A DNA stretch of 64,000 nt from contig OX421967.1 in the NCBI GenBank assembly GCA_949128115.1, positions 5,508,070 through 5,572,069 of the forward strand. The letters run 5' to 3'. Both the position numbers and the translations under genes were made by a program. The notes under the pieces are model-generated. The model was not told the origin of the DNA. It saw only the letters and a list, made by a program, of their open reading frames with translations, and made no database searches. Positions 1 through 10,915 of this stretch are shown here, one piece after another. Source of the DNA: Anaspis maculata (lineage: Eukaryota > Arthropoda > Insecta > Coleoptera > Scraptiidae). Each line of letters starts with the position of its first letter. Within the stretch, counting starts at the first letter, position 1.

Positions 1-990
1 ATACAAATCAGATTCGAGTTTGTCCCTCATCCGGCACGCCGATTCGTGTGAAAGGATACCGCGAACTTCAGCAGCAGGCTCGGCAGCGGGAGAAGCCATT
101 CTAGCAATGGCCTTGATAGAAAGTGACATGGCTACGCAACATGCCAATGCAGTGGACCAGGCTCGCCTTCTGAACCAACCGAAAAACTTCCAGTGTGGCA
201 AACGTTCGTACGGCACCAAACGTGGGAGAGATTTGAAGTCGCACACGCTTGAACACGCCGCCAGTGAAAAGATCAATTGGTTCTTCTGCACAGAATGTTC
301 ATACAAAGCCAAATTCAAGCGCAGTTTGAACGTCCACATGTTAACACATGCCACGGATGGAGAAATTGATTGGTTCTTGTGCGCCAAATGCTCATACAAA
401 GCCAAAACCGAGGCCAAAACCAAGGGCAATTTGCAACGACATATGTTGACACATGCTACAATTGAAGAAATTGATTAGTTCAAGTGCTCCGAATGCTCAC
501 ACAGAGCCAAAACATACGGCGATTTGAAAACACACATGTTGACACATGCCACGGCCAAAGAAATTATTTGGTTCAAGTGCGTAAAGTGTCCTTACAAAGC
601 TAAGCGGAAGAACAATTTGAAAGAACACATGTTGACACACGCCATAAGTCAAGACATTGATTGGTTCAAGTGCTCCGAGTGCTCATACAAAGCCAAAACC
701 AAGGGCTGTTTGACAAAACATATGTTGTTACATGTCACAAATGAAAAAAATTATATGGTTCGAGTGCGTCAAATGTCCATACAAAGGTAAAACCAAGTCA
801 TATTTTAGGAAGCACATGCTGACACATGCCACGAGTAAAGAAATTGATTGGATCAAGTGCGCTTAATGCTCGTATGATGCTAAACGCAAAAAAGAGTTGA
901 CACGTCACATACTGACATATGCCACATGTCGTTCAATCGCATCAATCGCTGGTACAAAGCTGATCGCAAGAAACATTCACCCTGTTACTA
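1..990 (+). pseudogene. C2H2 zinc-finger paralog 1, 5'-truncated by the window and broken
   Basis: The reading frame is already open at base 2 and enters in the third (C2HC-like) finger of the family, followed by the acidic spacer and then 31-residue finger modules of the form C-x2-C-x12-H-x3-H with HMLTH at the end. Three breaks are visible. A TAG at 476-478 stands where paralogs have the linker Trp (TGG). There is a one-base gain in the A-rich stretch near 745-755. A TAA at 865-867 falls inside the last finger. The second array finger also carries a four-residue insertion (C-x2-C-x16-H). An ATTAAA signal lies at 1033-1038. Beyond 930 a faint further finger (WYKADRKKH-like, about 950-976) can be read. 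It is closest to paralog 2, which has a stop at the same codon of the last finger. Probably non-functional, although a short protein ending at 478 could still be made. Confidence 0.85.
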
Positions 991-1278
991 TGGCATAAGT
1001 ACCTTACCTGTCTATTTTTCTTTCAAATTGAAATTAAAAATTACCTTGATTACGATCAAGTTGATGCAATTTTTCACCGTTTTACATATCACCCTGTATT
1101 AATTTTACATGGACTTCCTTGGAATTATCAGTTACATAATGGGTTACGGGAAAATTGGGCTGATAACGGAAAAACTTTTTTTTTAATTTTGAAAGTCCCC
1201 ACGCTCGGTGATACCAGGCGTTGGGAGAAAAATCTGATACGTATTTCTTAGTTTGTCTTGGTGTATCTACCACATAAA
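991..1278. other. 3' flank of zinc-finger paralog 1
   Basis: AT-rich non-coding sequence containing the candidate poly(A) signal and a run of family 3' flank that fades out. I see no gene in it. Short open frames here have no recognisable content. Confidence 0.5.
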
Positions 1279-1794
1279 TAGACAGCGGATTTATAATTTT
1301 TCACATGTTCTATTTGCTAAGTTGGATGCAACTGTCGACTTGCAGCTTGACGTTTCCATCTATAAAGAGCCTAAATACCGAGTTTTATTTCGCATAAAAT
1401 TAATTATTATGACTTTTCACCGCATACAAATTGATAGTCCATATAATCGCATTTAGCCGCATGTTTAGTCCATATTTTTGCATATAAATTGAATATCTGT
1501 CATAATTTTGTCCATTTTATCTATATCTGCTAGAAAGTCAGGTTTTTTTATTATTTCAAGAGAAAAATAATTGAAAATTTTCGAAGAAATTTTTCTTTCT
1601 ATTGTGATAGTCAAAGTTGGTTGGTTGGTTTTACATGTAAATGTTGGAATTTCCACTATTTTTGCAGACTATATCACATATTTACTCGCATATATTGCTC
1701 TATTTTAACATTTTTACCGCATATTTTGATACTTTTTAAGCGCATATAAACTACATATTTTGAGCTTTTTTACCGCATATAAATCCGCTCCCTA
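1279..1794. mobile_element. Non-autonomous hAT-like MITE (516 bp)
   Basis: The ends read TAGACAGCGGATTTATA on the left and, reverse-complemented, TAGGGAGCGGATTTATA on the right (15 of 17 match). They are flanked by a perfect 8-bp direct repeat CACATAAA at 1271-1278 and 1795-1802. An 8-bp duplication with TAG-starting ends is the hAT signature. The interior has repeated subterminal CGCATATA-type motifs and no transposase frame. Confidence 0.85.
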
Positions 1795-1927
1795 CACATA
1801 AATTGAGCGAGCTATTTCTGGGACACTTGTATGTATCGAGGAAGAAGCTGAACCGTGTATTTTCCCATATTTCTTTGTGAAACTGGGTTTTTCATTCGAC
1901 ACTAAGTAAACACCAAGACACTAAAGT

Positions 1928-2685
1928 ACAGGGTGTCCAAAATGTCGCGCCGCTTTCAAAAAAATCGATGAGGGGGTATCAAATTATCTCATCGAATTTT
2001 TGCAAAAGCAGGCCTTATCCAAAAACTTGGAAATTTCATACACAGAAGACTGCATTGTCAAGACGTCTTCCTTCTCGCCGCTACACCTCTTCAAATTGAG
2101 CCCAAACATATTTTCCGAAGCTCGCTCACACGGTCATAGCAGCTGGTATAGAGCCACCATTTCTACCCGAATAGTGCTTTTTAAATCATGCAGTGCAGCA
2201 GGTGCTGTGGCGAATATTTTTTCGTCGAGGTAACCCCACAAAATGGAGTCTACTGGGGTTAGATCGGGACGTAGCTCAAAGGATGTTTCCCGAAAAGGTG
2301 ATTTCCAAACTGGCGGGACATCAGTTTTGGTCTCCAGGAAGTCCCGATCTAAAACCCCGTTGAACTTCTTCTTGCCGGATTCCTCAATGGAAAAGCAGTC
2401 ACCGTTACTCCTGCTACACTAGATAAATGAGAGGGAAATAAAATCTGAAAGAAATGACGGCTATTCCAGCTGCCACGTGTAAGCGAACTATAAGGTGAAT
2501 TTCAGGTCCCAACTTGGGAAGGTCCAGCGGCAAGAGCGAAGACGTCTTGACAATGCAGTCTTCTATACATAAATTCCCAAATACAAGTTTTCAGAATCAG
2601 ATTGCTTTTAGAAAAATGTAATAAGGTAATTTTTTAACCCATTACCAATTTTTTGAAAAGCGGCGCGACATTTTGGACACCTTGT
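1928..2685 (-). mobile_element. Decayed Tc1/mariner-like element with ~150 bp inverted arms
   Basis: The outer ends are ACAGGGTGTCCAAAATGTCG on the left and its near-exact reverse complement on the right. The inverted arms extend inward to about 2090 and from about 2530, sharing a GAAGACGTCTTGACAATGC block. Between them, the minus strand around 2265-2110 reads RPDLTPVDSILWGYL and onward. This resembles the C-terminal catalytic region of mariner transposases (SPDLTPLDFFLWGYL type), with the preceding part eroded by frameshifts. It sits in the upstream flank of zinc-finger paralog 2; the corresponding flank of paralog 5 (about 41450-41465) lacks it, giving an empty site. The left side has TA; the right TA is mutated. 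Confidence 0.8.
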
Positions 2686-2742
2686 CATATGCTCAATCGA
2701 ACTATTTCATAATAAAATTTGTGGTGCAACCAAGGAGGGGCT

Positions 2743-3061
2743 AGGCTAAAATCAGGAGATACAAATTGGTGAACAACTACCCAATTTGAAGCGTCGAAGG
2801 TCATTGCTGAACTCGAGCCTAAACTGCTTTGATAACAAGTTTATATCGCTGAAAAAGTGGAGAAAAAAGAGAGCACTCGAGGGAGCACAACGTTTTCTGC
2901 TCTTTCTTGTTCTCGTACCATCAATATCATTCATGGCAACACCGATACCAAAACTGCCTAAAAGTGGAAATTAACTGATTGAAGAAGGTAGGTACTAACT
3001 TGCTTTTTATCCTTTTTCACTCCCATCGGAAGAAGTTTACACTGGTATCAACCCTATTGAG
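2743..3061 (+). promoter_or_regulatory. Shared upstream module and untranslated first exon of zinc-finger paralog 2
   Basis: This stretch is recognisably repeated before paralogs 3 (about 29393-29690), 4 (about 34050-34371) and 5 (about 41490-41846). It ends in a conserved donor, GAG|GTAAGT at 3061/3062. The matching acceptor, CTTCAACTTCAG, ends at 3179, giving a 118-bp intron that removes no coding sequence. The transcription start is not identifiable. The promoter is inferred to lie in or just upstream of the module because all full copies keep it. Confidence 0.55.
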
Positions 3062-3215
3062 GTAAGTCATGTAACCTATATCTACCTACCTGGAGTTTAA
3101 TCTAGATAAACTCAACAAAATATTGTAATCCAAATAAGAACATAATGATAATTTATGTCACTATTTACTTCAACTTCAGATTGACAAGGAGGCCCAAGGA
3201 AATATATCAATAAAC

Positions 3216-4736
3216 ATGAACGTAGCAGAGGTACATCGCTGTTCAAGATGTTCGCAAGTGTTCAAATTCAAATTCCAAGTCGATCACCACTTCCAAAGGG
3301 TTCACGGAAATGTTTACGCGGCCGAACTGTTTCACGCCATTGTGGAGCCCGAACAATTCCAATGTGTTTGTTGCAACCTCAAGTTTTACTACGGCTGGGA
3401 TTTGTACGAGCACTGCAGAGAACACCATCACGGAAGAATCGATGCATGCAAGACCGGACGAGGTTCTTTTTGCGATGAAAACATTGACAACTACCCTTGC
3501 GATTTTTGCAACTACAAATCAGATTCGAGTTTGCTCCTTATCAGGCACGCCGATTGGTGTGAAGGGATACCACGATCTTCAACAGCAGGCTTGACAGCGG
3601 AAGAAGCCATTCCACCAAGCGTCTTGATAGAAAGTGACACAGCTACGCCACATTTAGATGCAGTGGACCAGGTTTGCCTTCTGAACCAGCCGAATAACTC
3701 CCAATGTGGCGAGCGTTCGTACGGCACCAAACGTAAAAAGGATTTGGAGTCGCAAACAATTGAACACGCCGCCAGCGGAAAAATTAACTGGTTTTTTTGC
3801 ACAAAATGTTCATATAAAGCCAAAGCCAAAAGCTATTTGGGAAGACACATGTTGACACATGCCACGGATGAAGAAATTGATTGGATCTATTGCACCAAAT
3901 GTCCATACAGAGCCAAATTCAAGCACAATTTGAACGCCCACATGTTAACACATGCCACAAGTGAGAAAATTCACTGGTTCAAGTGCTCCAAATGCTCATA
4001 CAAGGCCAAAACCATGAACAATCTGAGCAAACATATGTTGACACATGCCATGGATGAAGAAGTTAATTGGTTCAAGTGCGTAAAGTGTCCTCACAAGACT
4101 AAACGGAAGAACGATTTGAAAAAGCATATGTTGACACATGCCATGGACGAAGAAATTGATTGGTTCAAGTGCTCCAATTGCTCATACAAAGCCAAAACCA
4201 AGAGCCATTGGAAAAGACATATGTTGACACATGCCACAAATGAAGAAATTGATTGGTTCAAGTGCTTCAATTGCTCATATAAAGCCAAAACCAAGAGCAG
4301 TTTGAAACGACATATGTTGACACATGCCACAAATGAACAAATTGATTGGTCCGAGTGCTCCAAATGCTCATACAAAGCTAAAACTAACAGCGAGTTAAAA
4401 ACACACTTGTTGACACATGCCACGGCCGAAGAAATCAATTGGTTCAAGTGCGCAAAATGTCTTTACAAGGCTAAGCGGAAGGGCAATTTGAAAGAACACA
4501 TGTTGACACACGCCATAAGTCAAGACATCGATTGGTACAAGTGCTCCGAGTGCTCATACAAAGCCAAAACCAAGGGCTGTTTGACAAAACATATGTTGAC
4601 ACATGTCACAAATGAAGAAATTATTTGGTTCAAGTGCGCCAAATGCCCATACAAAGGTAAAACCAAGTCATATTTGAGAAAGCACATGCTGACACATGCC
4701 ACGAGTGAACAAATTGATTGGTTCAAGTGCGCTTGA
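3216..4736 (+). CDS. C2H2 zinc-finger protein, paralog 2 (506 aa)
   Basis: Putative nuclear DNA- or RNA-binding protein. The start is the ATG 36 bp after the 3179 acceptor, at the same place in all paralogs. The N-terminus has two C2H2 fingers (about residues 9-30 and 50-71) and a C2HC-like finger (about 94-115). An acidic spacer with a degenerate finger (QCGERSYGTK) follows, then ten complete tandem fingers of 31 residues each. The fingers are C-x2-C-x-Y-K-A-K-x5-L-x2-H-x3-H and the linkers are ten-residue ATSEEIDWFK-like, not the canonical TGEKP. An eleventh finger is cut short: TGA at 4734-4736 replaces the Lys codon of the AKCSY motif, and homologous sequence continues to about 4800. Possible poly(A) signals are ATTAAA 4911 and AATAAA 4923. 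The target is unknown. Confidence 0.85.
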   Translation: MNVAEVHRCSRCSQVFKFKFQVDHHFQRVHGNVYAAELFHAIVEPEQFQCVCCNLKFYYGWDLYEHCREHHHGRIDACKTGRGSFCDENIDNYPCDFCNYKSDSSLLLIRHADWCEGIPRSSTAGLTAEEAIPPSVLIESDTATPHLDAVDQVCLLNQPNNSQCGERSYGTKRKKDLESQTIEHAASGKINWFFCTKCSYKAKAKSYLGRHMLTHATDEEIDWIYCTKCPYRAKFKHNLNAHMLTHATSEKIHWFKCSKCSYKAKTMNNLSKHMLTHAMDEEVNWFKCVKCPHKTKRKNDLKKHMLTHAMDEEIDWFKCSNCSYKAKTKSHWKRHMLTHATNEEIDWFKCFNCSYKAKTKSSLKRHMLTHATNEQIDWSECSKCSYKAKTNSELKTHLLTHATAEEINWFKCAKCLYKAKRKGNLKEHMLTHAISQDIDWYKCSECSYKAKTKGCLTKHMLTHVTNEEIIWFKCAKCPYKGKTKSYLRKHMLTHATSEQIDWFKCA

Positions 4737-5217
4737 TGCTCCTATAAAGATGAACGCGTGAAAGAGTTGACACGTCATATATTGACACATGCCACTTGTC
4801 TCGAATGGAGAAACTGACTTAATTCAATCGCATCAATCGCTGATACAAAGCTAATCGCAAGAAACAGGCACTCCTTTACCATGGCATAACTACTTCACCT
4901 GTCTATTTTTATTAAAACCGAGAATAAAGGTCACCTTCTTATCAGGTATCTGGAAAAAAAATATACGAGAAGCGTCATTTGGATGCTTGAAATGTAGATA
5001 CTCAGTACCATTATTTATCACATCCGTTTACACAAAACTTGCATTCTTCCACTCCAGTTTTCAGACTCCTTTTTGTACCCTTGACACCCTCAAATTATCA
5101 ACAAGAATCAATGTAGATACATCTTCACGGTATCCCACAGCAACGGTTACCACCCAGATCACATCAGGAAACTATACCTTGAAAAGCGCACTAAACTTGA
5201 TCGTTCAAATGCCACCT
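4737..5217 (+). other. 3' untranslated region and flank of zinc-finger paralog 2
   Basis: It begins with the untranslated remains of finger eleven (4737-4800), followed by poly(A) signals and about 300 bp of flank shared with paralogs 3, 4 and 5. The shared part includes GAAGCGTCATTTGGATGCTT and a TTCCACTCCAGTTT stretch. The family homology ends near 5214, where the big inverted-repeat region begins. Confidence 0.6.
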
Positions 5218-5270
5218 GTGCAAATTTCATTTTGAAAAAATTACCGTCGGAAAACCGGAACCGTGTCGAT

Positions 5271-5592
5271 CAGAGTTGAGCAAAATACTTTTGGAAATTA
5301 TTTAAATAATAAATACTTTTCATTTCTTCGTCAAAATAATATTTAAATAATTGATATTATTTTTAGAGTTGCAGATGTAAATATTCAAATATTTTCGTTA
5401 TTTTAAATACTTTTTTATTTAAATAATGAGAAAATGTTTGGATAATTCAAAAGTATTTATCTCTGAAGTATTCAAATACTGTCAAAGTATTCGACTACTG
5501 CAAATGTATTTGAATAGTTCTAAAGTATTTCAATACTCGAAGTTGAATACTTTGGTTTATTTGAACACATTTGAAATTATTCAAGGGCTTCC
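5271..5592. repeat. ATTTAAATA/GTATTTGAATA low-complexity tract
   Basis: Degenerate repeats of TATTTAAATA and AAGTATTTGAATAC with no credible gene. A similar tract in inverse orientation lies at 24575-24760. Confidence 0.6.
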
Positions 5593-7060
5593 GATGCGAC
5601 TGAAAAAGTTGTTGGCGGGAACCGGTTTTATTTGATTTTTCCTTCAAGTAGAAACTCCTCTGATAGTCCGGATGTTAAGAGGAAAGACCCTGCATTTTGA
5701 GGTAGAGCGAAGCCCCTTTGCATGTGTGATGCTTGGACCCCCCCAGGTCCATAATGATAGGTAGCCACCGGCAAAAATCGTGCAGGCACTGTATACAGGG
5801 TGAAGCAGAAAAAAAATTAAGAAAATTTGTATTTCGTGAACCAAAACGGATGGAGCTGCGTGAAACACCATGTCTGTTCCAAATTTTGCGCTCATTAAGA
5901 TAAAGAAATCAGTTTTCGATTATCTTGTGCCATTTTTCAAATATCGGGAAAAGAAAAAAAAAAAAGAAAGCTGAAAATTGCCTTTCCATAAATGGCTGAG
6001 AATTCAAGATAAAGAGATGCGATTTGGTTTGTATGCTCTGAGCAATGTTTCAAGTAAAATTCGAGGAGTAGCCACCTGGGAAATCACTGCGGGGGCTGTT
6101 ACAGGGTGAAGCAGAGAAAATTGAAGATAAATCGTATTTCATGAACCAAAACGAATGGAGTCACGCGAACCACCAAATTATGTTCTCAATTTTGCTTTTG
6201 ACAAGATGTAAGCAATAGTTTTTGAAAATCTTATTCATTTTTTGAAAAATCATCACAAGAACTTTGTCTTTTTTGAACTTCATTTTTTTTTATGAATGAC
6301 TGAAATCCCAAGATATAGACGTGCAATTTGGTGGGTATGTCGATACTGATGTTCTAAGTGAAATGCAATTGATAGCCACCGGCGCCAGTACTGCAGGCGC
6401 TGTATACAGGGTGAAGCAGAGAAAATTAAAAAAAAATCATATTCTGTGAACCAAAATGAATAAAGTCGCGTGAACCGCCTTATGTGTTCTAAATTCTGCT
6501 CTTGAAAAGATGTGGGCAGTAGTTTTTGAAAATCTTGTCAACAATTTTGAAAAAATCACCATAAAAACTTTTTCGTTCCTAAATTTCTTTTTTTTTTATG
6601 ATCGTCTGAAAAGTAAGTATAAAGAAATGCAGTTTTGTGAGTATGTCGATAGTGATGTTCTACGTAAAACGCGATTGATGATCACCGATGCCAACACTGC
6701 AGGCGCTGTATACAGGGTTGAGCAGAAAAAAAATTGAAAAATCGTACCTAGTAGTTCGACAGGGATGAAGTCGTGTGAACCACCATAATATTTTCCTGAT
6801 TCTACAATTGTTATTATGCAAAAAACCACTCGAGATACCCTGTTCCGTTCTGGAAGAATCCCGATCAAAATTTTATCATTGATTTTTTTCCAGTGATTGT
6901 ATGTATTGGCAGAAAGTTGAAGCTGTAGAGATGCCATTCGTCACGCACCTATGTCAAAAAGTATATTCCAAGTAAACTGCAACAGGTGGCCACCGGTGTC
7001 AGAAGTGTGGGGGCTATATACAGGATACAGCAGAAAAAAAAGAGATAAAGTTATACCTCA
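5593..7060 (+). repeat. Left arm: ~305 bp tandem units with TATACAGGGTGAAGCAG
   Basis: Five successive units are recognised by the motif TACAGGGTGAAGCAGA or variants at about 5795, 6098, 6400, 6709 and 7015, spaced about 300-310 bp. Each carries CGTGAACCAAAATGAAT-type and GTTTTTGAAAATCTTG-type blocks. The fifth unit is strongly diverged. The first four have reverse-complement partners in 17830-19763. Confidence 0.75.
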
Positions 7061-7596
7061 TGGTGGTCGCGACCCGAAACCAATAAAGTCGCGTGAAGCA
7101 CTATAGATATATATTCCTTTTTTGAAATTATTAAGATGCGAAACACTGTTTCAGGATGTCTGGTCCCGTTTTTAAATAGGTATCACAGTTATTGCGCATA
7201 GATTTTTTTCTATGAAAATTGTTTCTTCATGAATGCAAATGGTGAAAAATTCCAAGATATGTGGTTATTATATCTATATAGGAATATAATTTGAATTTGA
7301 TATGTACTGTCAAGAGCACTGTATCACACACAACAATTTTTTTGTAAATCCAAAAAAAGTGACAAAGCTATGAAAGAGCCCTTACGGAGTTCATTCACCA
7401 TGAAGTCCTTTTTTTTCAAGTTTTTTTTAATGACAAAATTTTTAATGTATGTGATATTGTGCTTCTGACGGTACCCCATACGTGTGATTTTTCTGGTTCT
7501 TGTTGATATTCAATTGAAATTTGTTGATAAGTCAATAAATAAAATTATATAAAGATCATGTTATCGGGCCAAGTTCATCCAAACATGTGTACTTTA
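7061..7596. other. Non-coding spacer
   Basis: AT-rich sequence following the last diverged tandem unit. No gene, RNA or clear repeat recognised. Confidence 0.4.
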
Positions 7597-8814
7597 TCGA
7601 GCCTCACTATGTGCTTTAAATAAAAGAGATGGAGGGATACGTCCCATAGCTGTGGGCACAACTCTTTGACGTTTAGCAGCCAAGCTTGCTTGCCAAATGG
7701 TACGTGAATCAGTGGGAAACTACCTTCGTCCCGCTCAGGTCGGTTTTGCAACCAAAGGAGTATCTGAAGCAGTGATACATGTGTGCCGAAGCTTCATTGA
7801 AGATTATAATATAACAACATAAAATAAGGTGATACTCAAAGTAGACTTTCAAAATGCCTTGAACTCAATAGAACGTGACAGCATGTTGAACGAAGTTTCA
7901 AAACATACTCCTATTTTGTTTCCATTTATCCCAGTGTTACAGAAATGTATCATATTTATCATTTGGGGATGAGAAGATTTTATCAGAAGTTGGAGCTCAA
8001 CAAGGGGATCCCTGGGGATCCCACTAGACCAGTGCTTTTCTGCCTTGCCATTCAGCCAATTCTAAATCAACTTAATTCTGAATTAATTGCATGATACTTA
8101 GATGATGGTACCTTAGGAGGAGCTCCAGATTCAGTTCTTGCAAATTTCAAAATTGCATCTGAAAATTGTGAAAATCTTAGACCTAACATCAATGATCAAA
8201 AATGTGAAATTTTCTTCTGCTCATCTTTCAACTGTGAAATCTTCAAATCCTTCGAAAACCACCCACCTGGGATCAAAGTAGTTTCAAAAAATCTCAGACT
8301 ACTAGGTGGACCGTAGAGTGCTGAATCTACAGAAATTATCATGATTGAAAAAATAGCAGAACTCAAATTATAACTCGATCGATTAGAGCTTCTAAATACG
8401 CACACAGCATAGTATCTGCTTCGCCACTGCTTGGCCATCCCGAAATTGAACTACCTTCTTCGGACTACGCCCTTGAATGGATTCCACGACTCAATCAACA
8501 AGCTCGATAGCCACATATTTGCAACATTGGAAAAAGTGATAAATATAAAATTAGAGCGGAACCAATTACGAATGGCTTCCTTACCAGTCCAATATCCAAT
8601 ATGGAGGACTTGGGATAAAAAAAATTGATGACATCCATATAGAGCCGCTTTCCTCTCATCTGTAGTTTCTGTTTCTTGTTTGGTATTTTCTTTTATGTCC
8701 CTTCCCGAAGAAGAAGACTTGACTGGGATCAGTGGGTACAATGAATCTTTCGCAGAGTGGCCTCTAGTCAGTCATGAGGTTCCTGAGTTGTCACATATCC
8801 TGGGATACCATTAA
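7597..8814 (+). pseudogene. Decayed non-LTR-type reverse transcriptase, first part
   Basis: Reading across frameshifts and stops gives ordered reverse-transcriptase motifs. These are KRDGGIRPIAVGTTL (about 7620-7665), RPAQVGFATKGVSEAV (about 7728-7780), LKVDFQNALNSIERD (about 7838-7885), EVGAQQGD (about 7985-8010), the catalytic YLDDGTLGG (about 8098-8125), then CLAIPKLNYLLRTTPLNG and SLPVQYPIW toward 8610. There is at least one internal stop within motif 1 and several later. The clade is not identified; this style of protein is common in invertebrate genomes. The coding sense is interrupted near 8815 and resumes at about 10147. Inactive. Confidence 0.75.
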
Positions 8815-9976
8815 CATGTAACGGTCTGAAATTCCGTTTCGATCTAGCCGACCGTCCTTGGCAACGATGTCAGGTGGTTGTTGACCGATTTTGTTTTTCG
8901 GGAATAGTTTTGGGTTTTTCTGCAGCGCGAAAGGGGAGATCGTTTTGCTGGCCTGTTGATGCCGATAAATTGCAGACGAGCTCGATAGGTTTCTACCTTA
9001 ACACCCTTCAAGTGCCTTCACGCTGTAAGCGCCTCAACGTTCCGGAGACATCATCTCTGCGTCATACCTGAGCGTGATTGAACCCCTTGTTCTAGGGTGA
9101 GTTCTTGGAAACCATCCTCGTGCCGTTCCATACCTAACCCCATTCCTTTTTCAGGGTTCTTTTCTTCCTGCTTTTACTTTAGTTCGACTTAGTTCGTATT
9201 TGTATTTCTACTCGTTTTCCTGGGATTTGGTCTAGTACAGCATCGGTGACGTCGGCTGTCATCTTGCGTCGAACAGTCGAGCTGAAACTTCGGCAAGCTT
9301 GTTGAGCGGAGGACTGGAAGGAGGAAGGACGCGCATGGTCTGGGATACATCGTGTTAGCCCGAGAAGAAGAACCTTGGTTCGGTGCAGGTGCCGCATGGT
9401 TTTCCTTTCTTCCTGCAAGGTCAGAGCGTTCCAATTTTATCCCAGTTGAAAAGCGATAATTCCAATATCTGAACTAAGTGTACCTGTTTTATTTATTTGT
9501 TGTTATTATAAAAAAAATGTCAACGCAGACGTCAGTTGCCTGACCGTCGAGGTAGTTAGATTGGCCGTAATTTGTAGCAACTCGATTCACTGAAAGTGCA
9601 CAAATCAGGAGCTAAAACAATCCCGTGCGAAAGAAACGTTATTCCGATCCCCGGAACCTATTTCCTATTTCACGTACGTACGTAGGTAGGTAGGGTAAAC
9701 TAAACGAAAGGATCCATTGCGCAATCCGCTTCATTGCGATAGCACGAAACTGTTTTGTTTCTCAGTGCAACCGACAGTAGGGCTGTTTCGGCCTCATTAG
9801 CCGGTCTGCCTATCCTCTCCGGTCAAGACCCTGCTGTATTCAATAAATTGTTAAATATTACTTTGAGCTTACGTATTCTTACTTCTCTAATCTATCCAAA
9901 AGAAAGATTCACTTCGAAGTCTGAGACATTATTTTATACTAGTAAGTATTTGGTAGTTTCCAAACCGACACAGACA
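8815..9976. mobile_element. ~1.16 kb insertion splitting the reverse-transcriptase relic (class uncertain)
   Basis: The relic's homology breaks near 8814 and resumes by about 10147. The inserted segment begins CATGTAACGG, ends CAGACA, and has TTAA directly on both sides (8811-8814 and 9977-9980). It holds an AATAAA at about 9840 and a GTACGTACGTAGGTAGG microsatellite near 9677. A solo LTR starting TGTAACGG at 8817 and ending ACA, or a piggyBac-type TTAA insertion, are both possible. I see no matching terminal inverted repeat and no transposase. Confidence 0.35.
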
Positions 9977-10146
9977 TTAAGCTAACGGAAGAAACTACCT
10001 GGCGCCTTATTTATTTATTTTTTTCTACTAATTTTTACTGCACGACCACTCCCCTGAGCTTTAGCCGAGTGCAAGTCTGATGTCCGGTGAGTATGCCCTC
10101 TAGTGAGAAAAAGATCGTGGCAAACATCAGGATAGTAACTTAAGAA
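9977..10146. other. Spacer between insertion and relic part two
   Basis: T-rich stretch then unassigned sequence. It may belong to the same insertion or to diverged relic sequence. Confidence 0.3.
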
Positions 10147-10915
10147 ATGACGTCGAATCCAACTAATTCAAGGATAGAAAAAACAAGATACCTCGCTTCG
10201 ACAGCTGCCGTCTCTGGTGCTTGGTTAAATGTGTTACCGTGTGAAAATCTTGGGACTCCTTTAAACGACAACGTGTTCCGCATATCAGTTGCTTTGAGCT
10301 TAGGATGTGAAATATGTAAACCCATCGTTGTGTCTGTGGAAGGATGGTTGATCTTAAAAGTACACATGGTCTTTCTTGCTCGAAAAGCGCTGGTGGACAA
10401 TCGCGTCATCGTGAAATCAACAACATCATCCAGAAAGCTCTTTCTACTGGCTCAAATTCTGTCAACTTTAGAGCCTATCGGATTGTCAAGATTGGACGGG
10501 AAGAGACCAGACGGTAGACGTTAATACCTTGGTCTCACGGAATACATTTGGTCTGGGACGCGACCTGTGCAGATACGCTTTCGCCTTCACATTTAAAAAA
10601 CTCATAAAAATGTACTGGGGACGTAGCCGATATCGCTGCCAACAACAAACGGAGAAAATATTGATAAATTATTGACACAGGCTGTCGGTTTTTAGCTTTT
10701 TTTGTGAAAACGCTCGGTCTTTGGTCCAAAGAGAGCGTACAATTTGTGGACCAATTAGGAAAAAGATTAAAAGCTGTGACTGGAGAAACACGTTCAAAAA
10801 TTTACCTAATTTAAAGAATCAGTGCCATTCAACGGGGAAATGCTGTGAGCATCATGGGCATGTTGCCGTCGACCATTCCCTTCCCATGGATAAAATATTT
10901 TCAATTTGACTTTAC
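10147..10915 (+). pseudogene. Decayed reverse-transcriptase element, C-terminal part
   Basis: The open stretch 10147-10524 reads AAVSGAWLNVLPCENLGT, VFRISVALSLGCEICKP and LEPIGLSRLDGKRPDG. This is the C-terminal region of the same protein type as the relic at 7597-8814, lacking part of its zinc-binding segment. Beyond 10524 frameshifted fragments continue (VQREREQFVDQLGKRL-like near 10720-10760, then AIQRGNAVSIMGMLPSTIPF near 10830-10880). It is the same old insertion, split by the segment 8815-10146. Confidence 0.65.

Noticed and set aside
6510..6737. 75-codon frame in the ~305 bp tandem units, with relatives in the right arm
   Set aside because: It recurs only because the units repeat, lies in both arms in opposite sense, and has no domain or initiation context.
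8874..9071. 65-codon frame and the overlapping frames at 9179-9434
   Set aside because: Inside the uncertain insertion that splits the reverse-transcriptase relic; no recognisable protein and frames overlap each other on the same strand.
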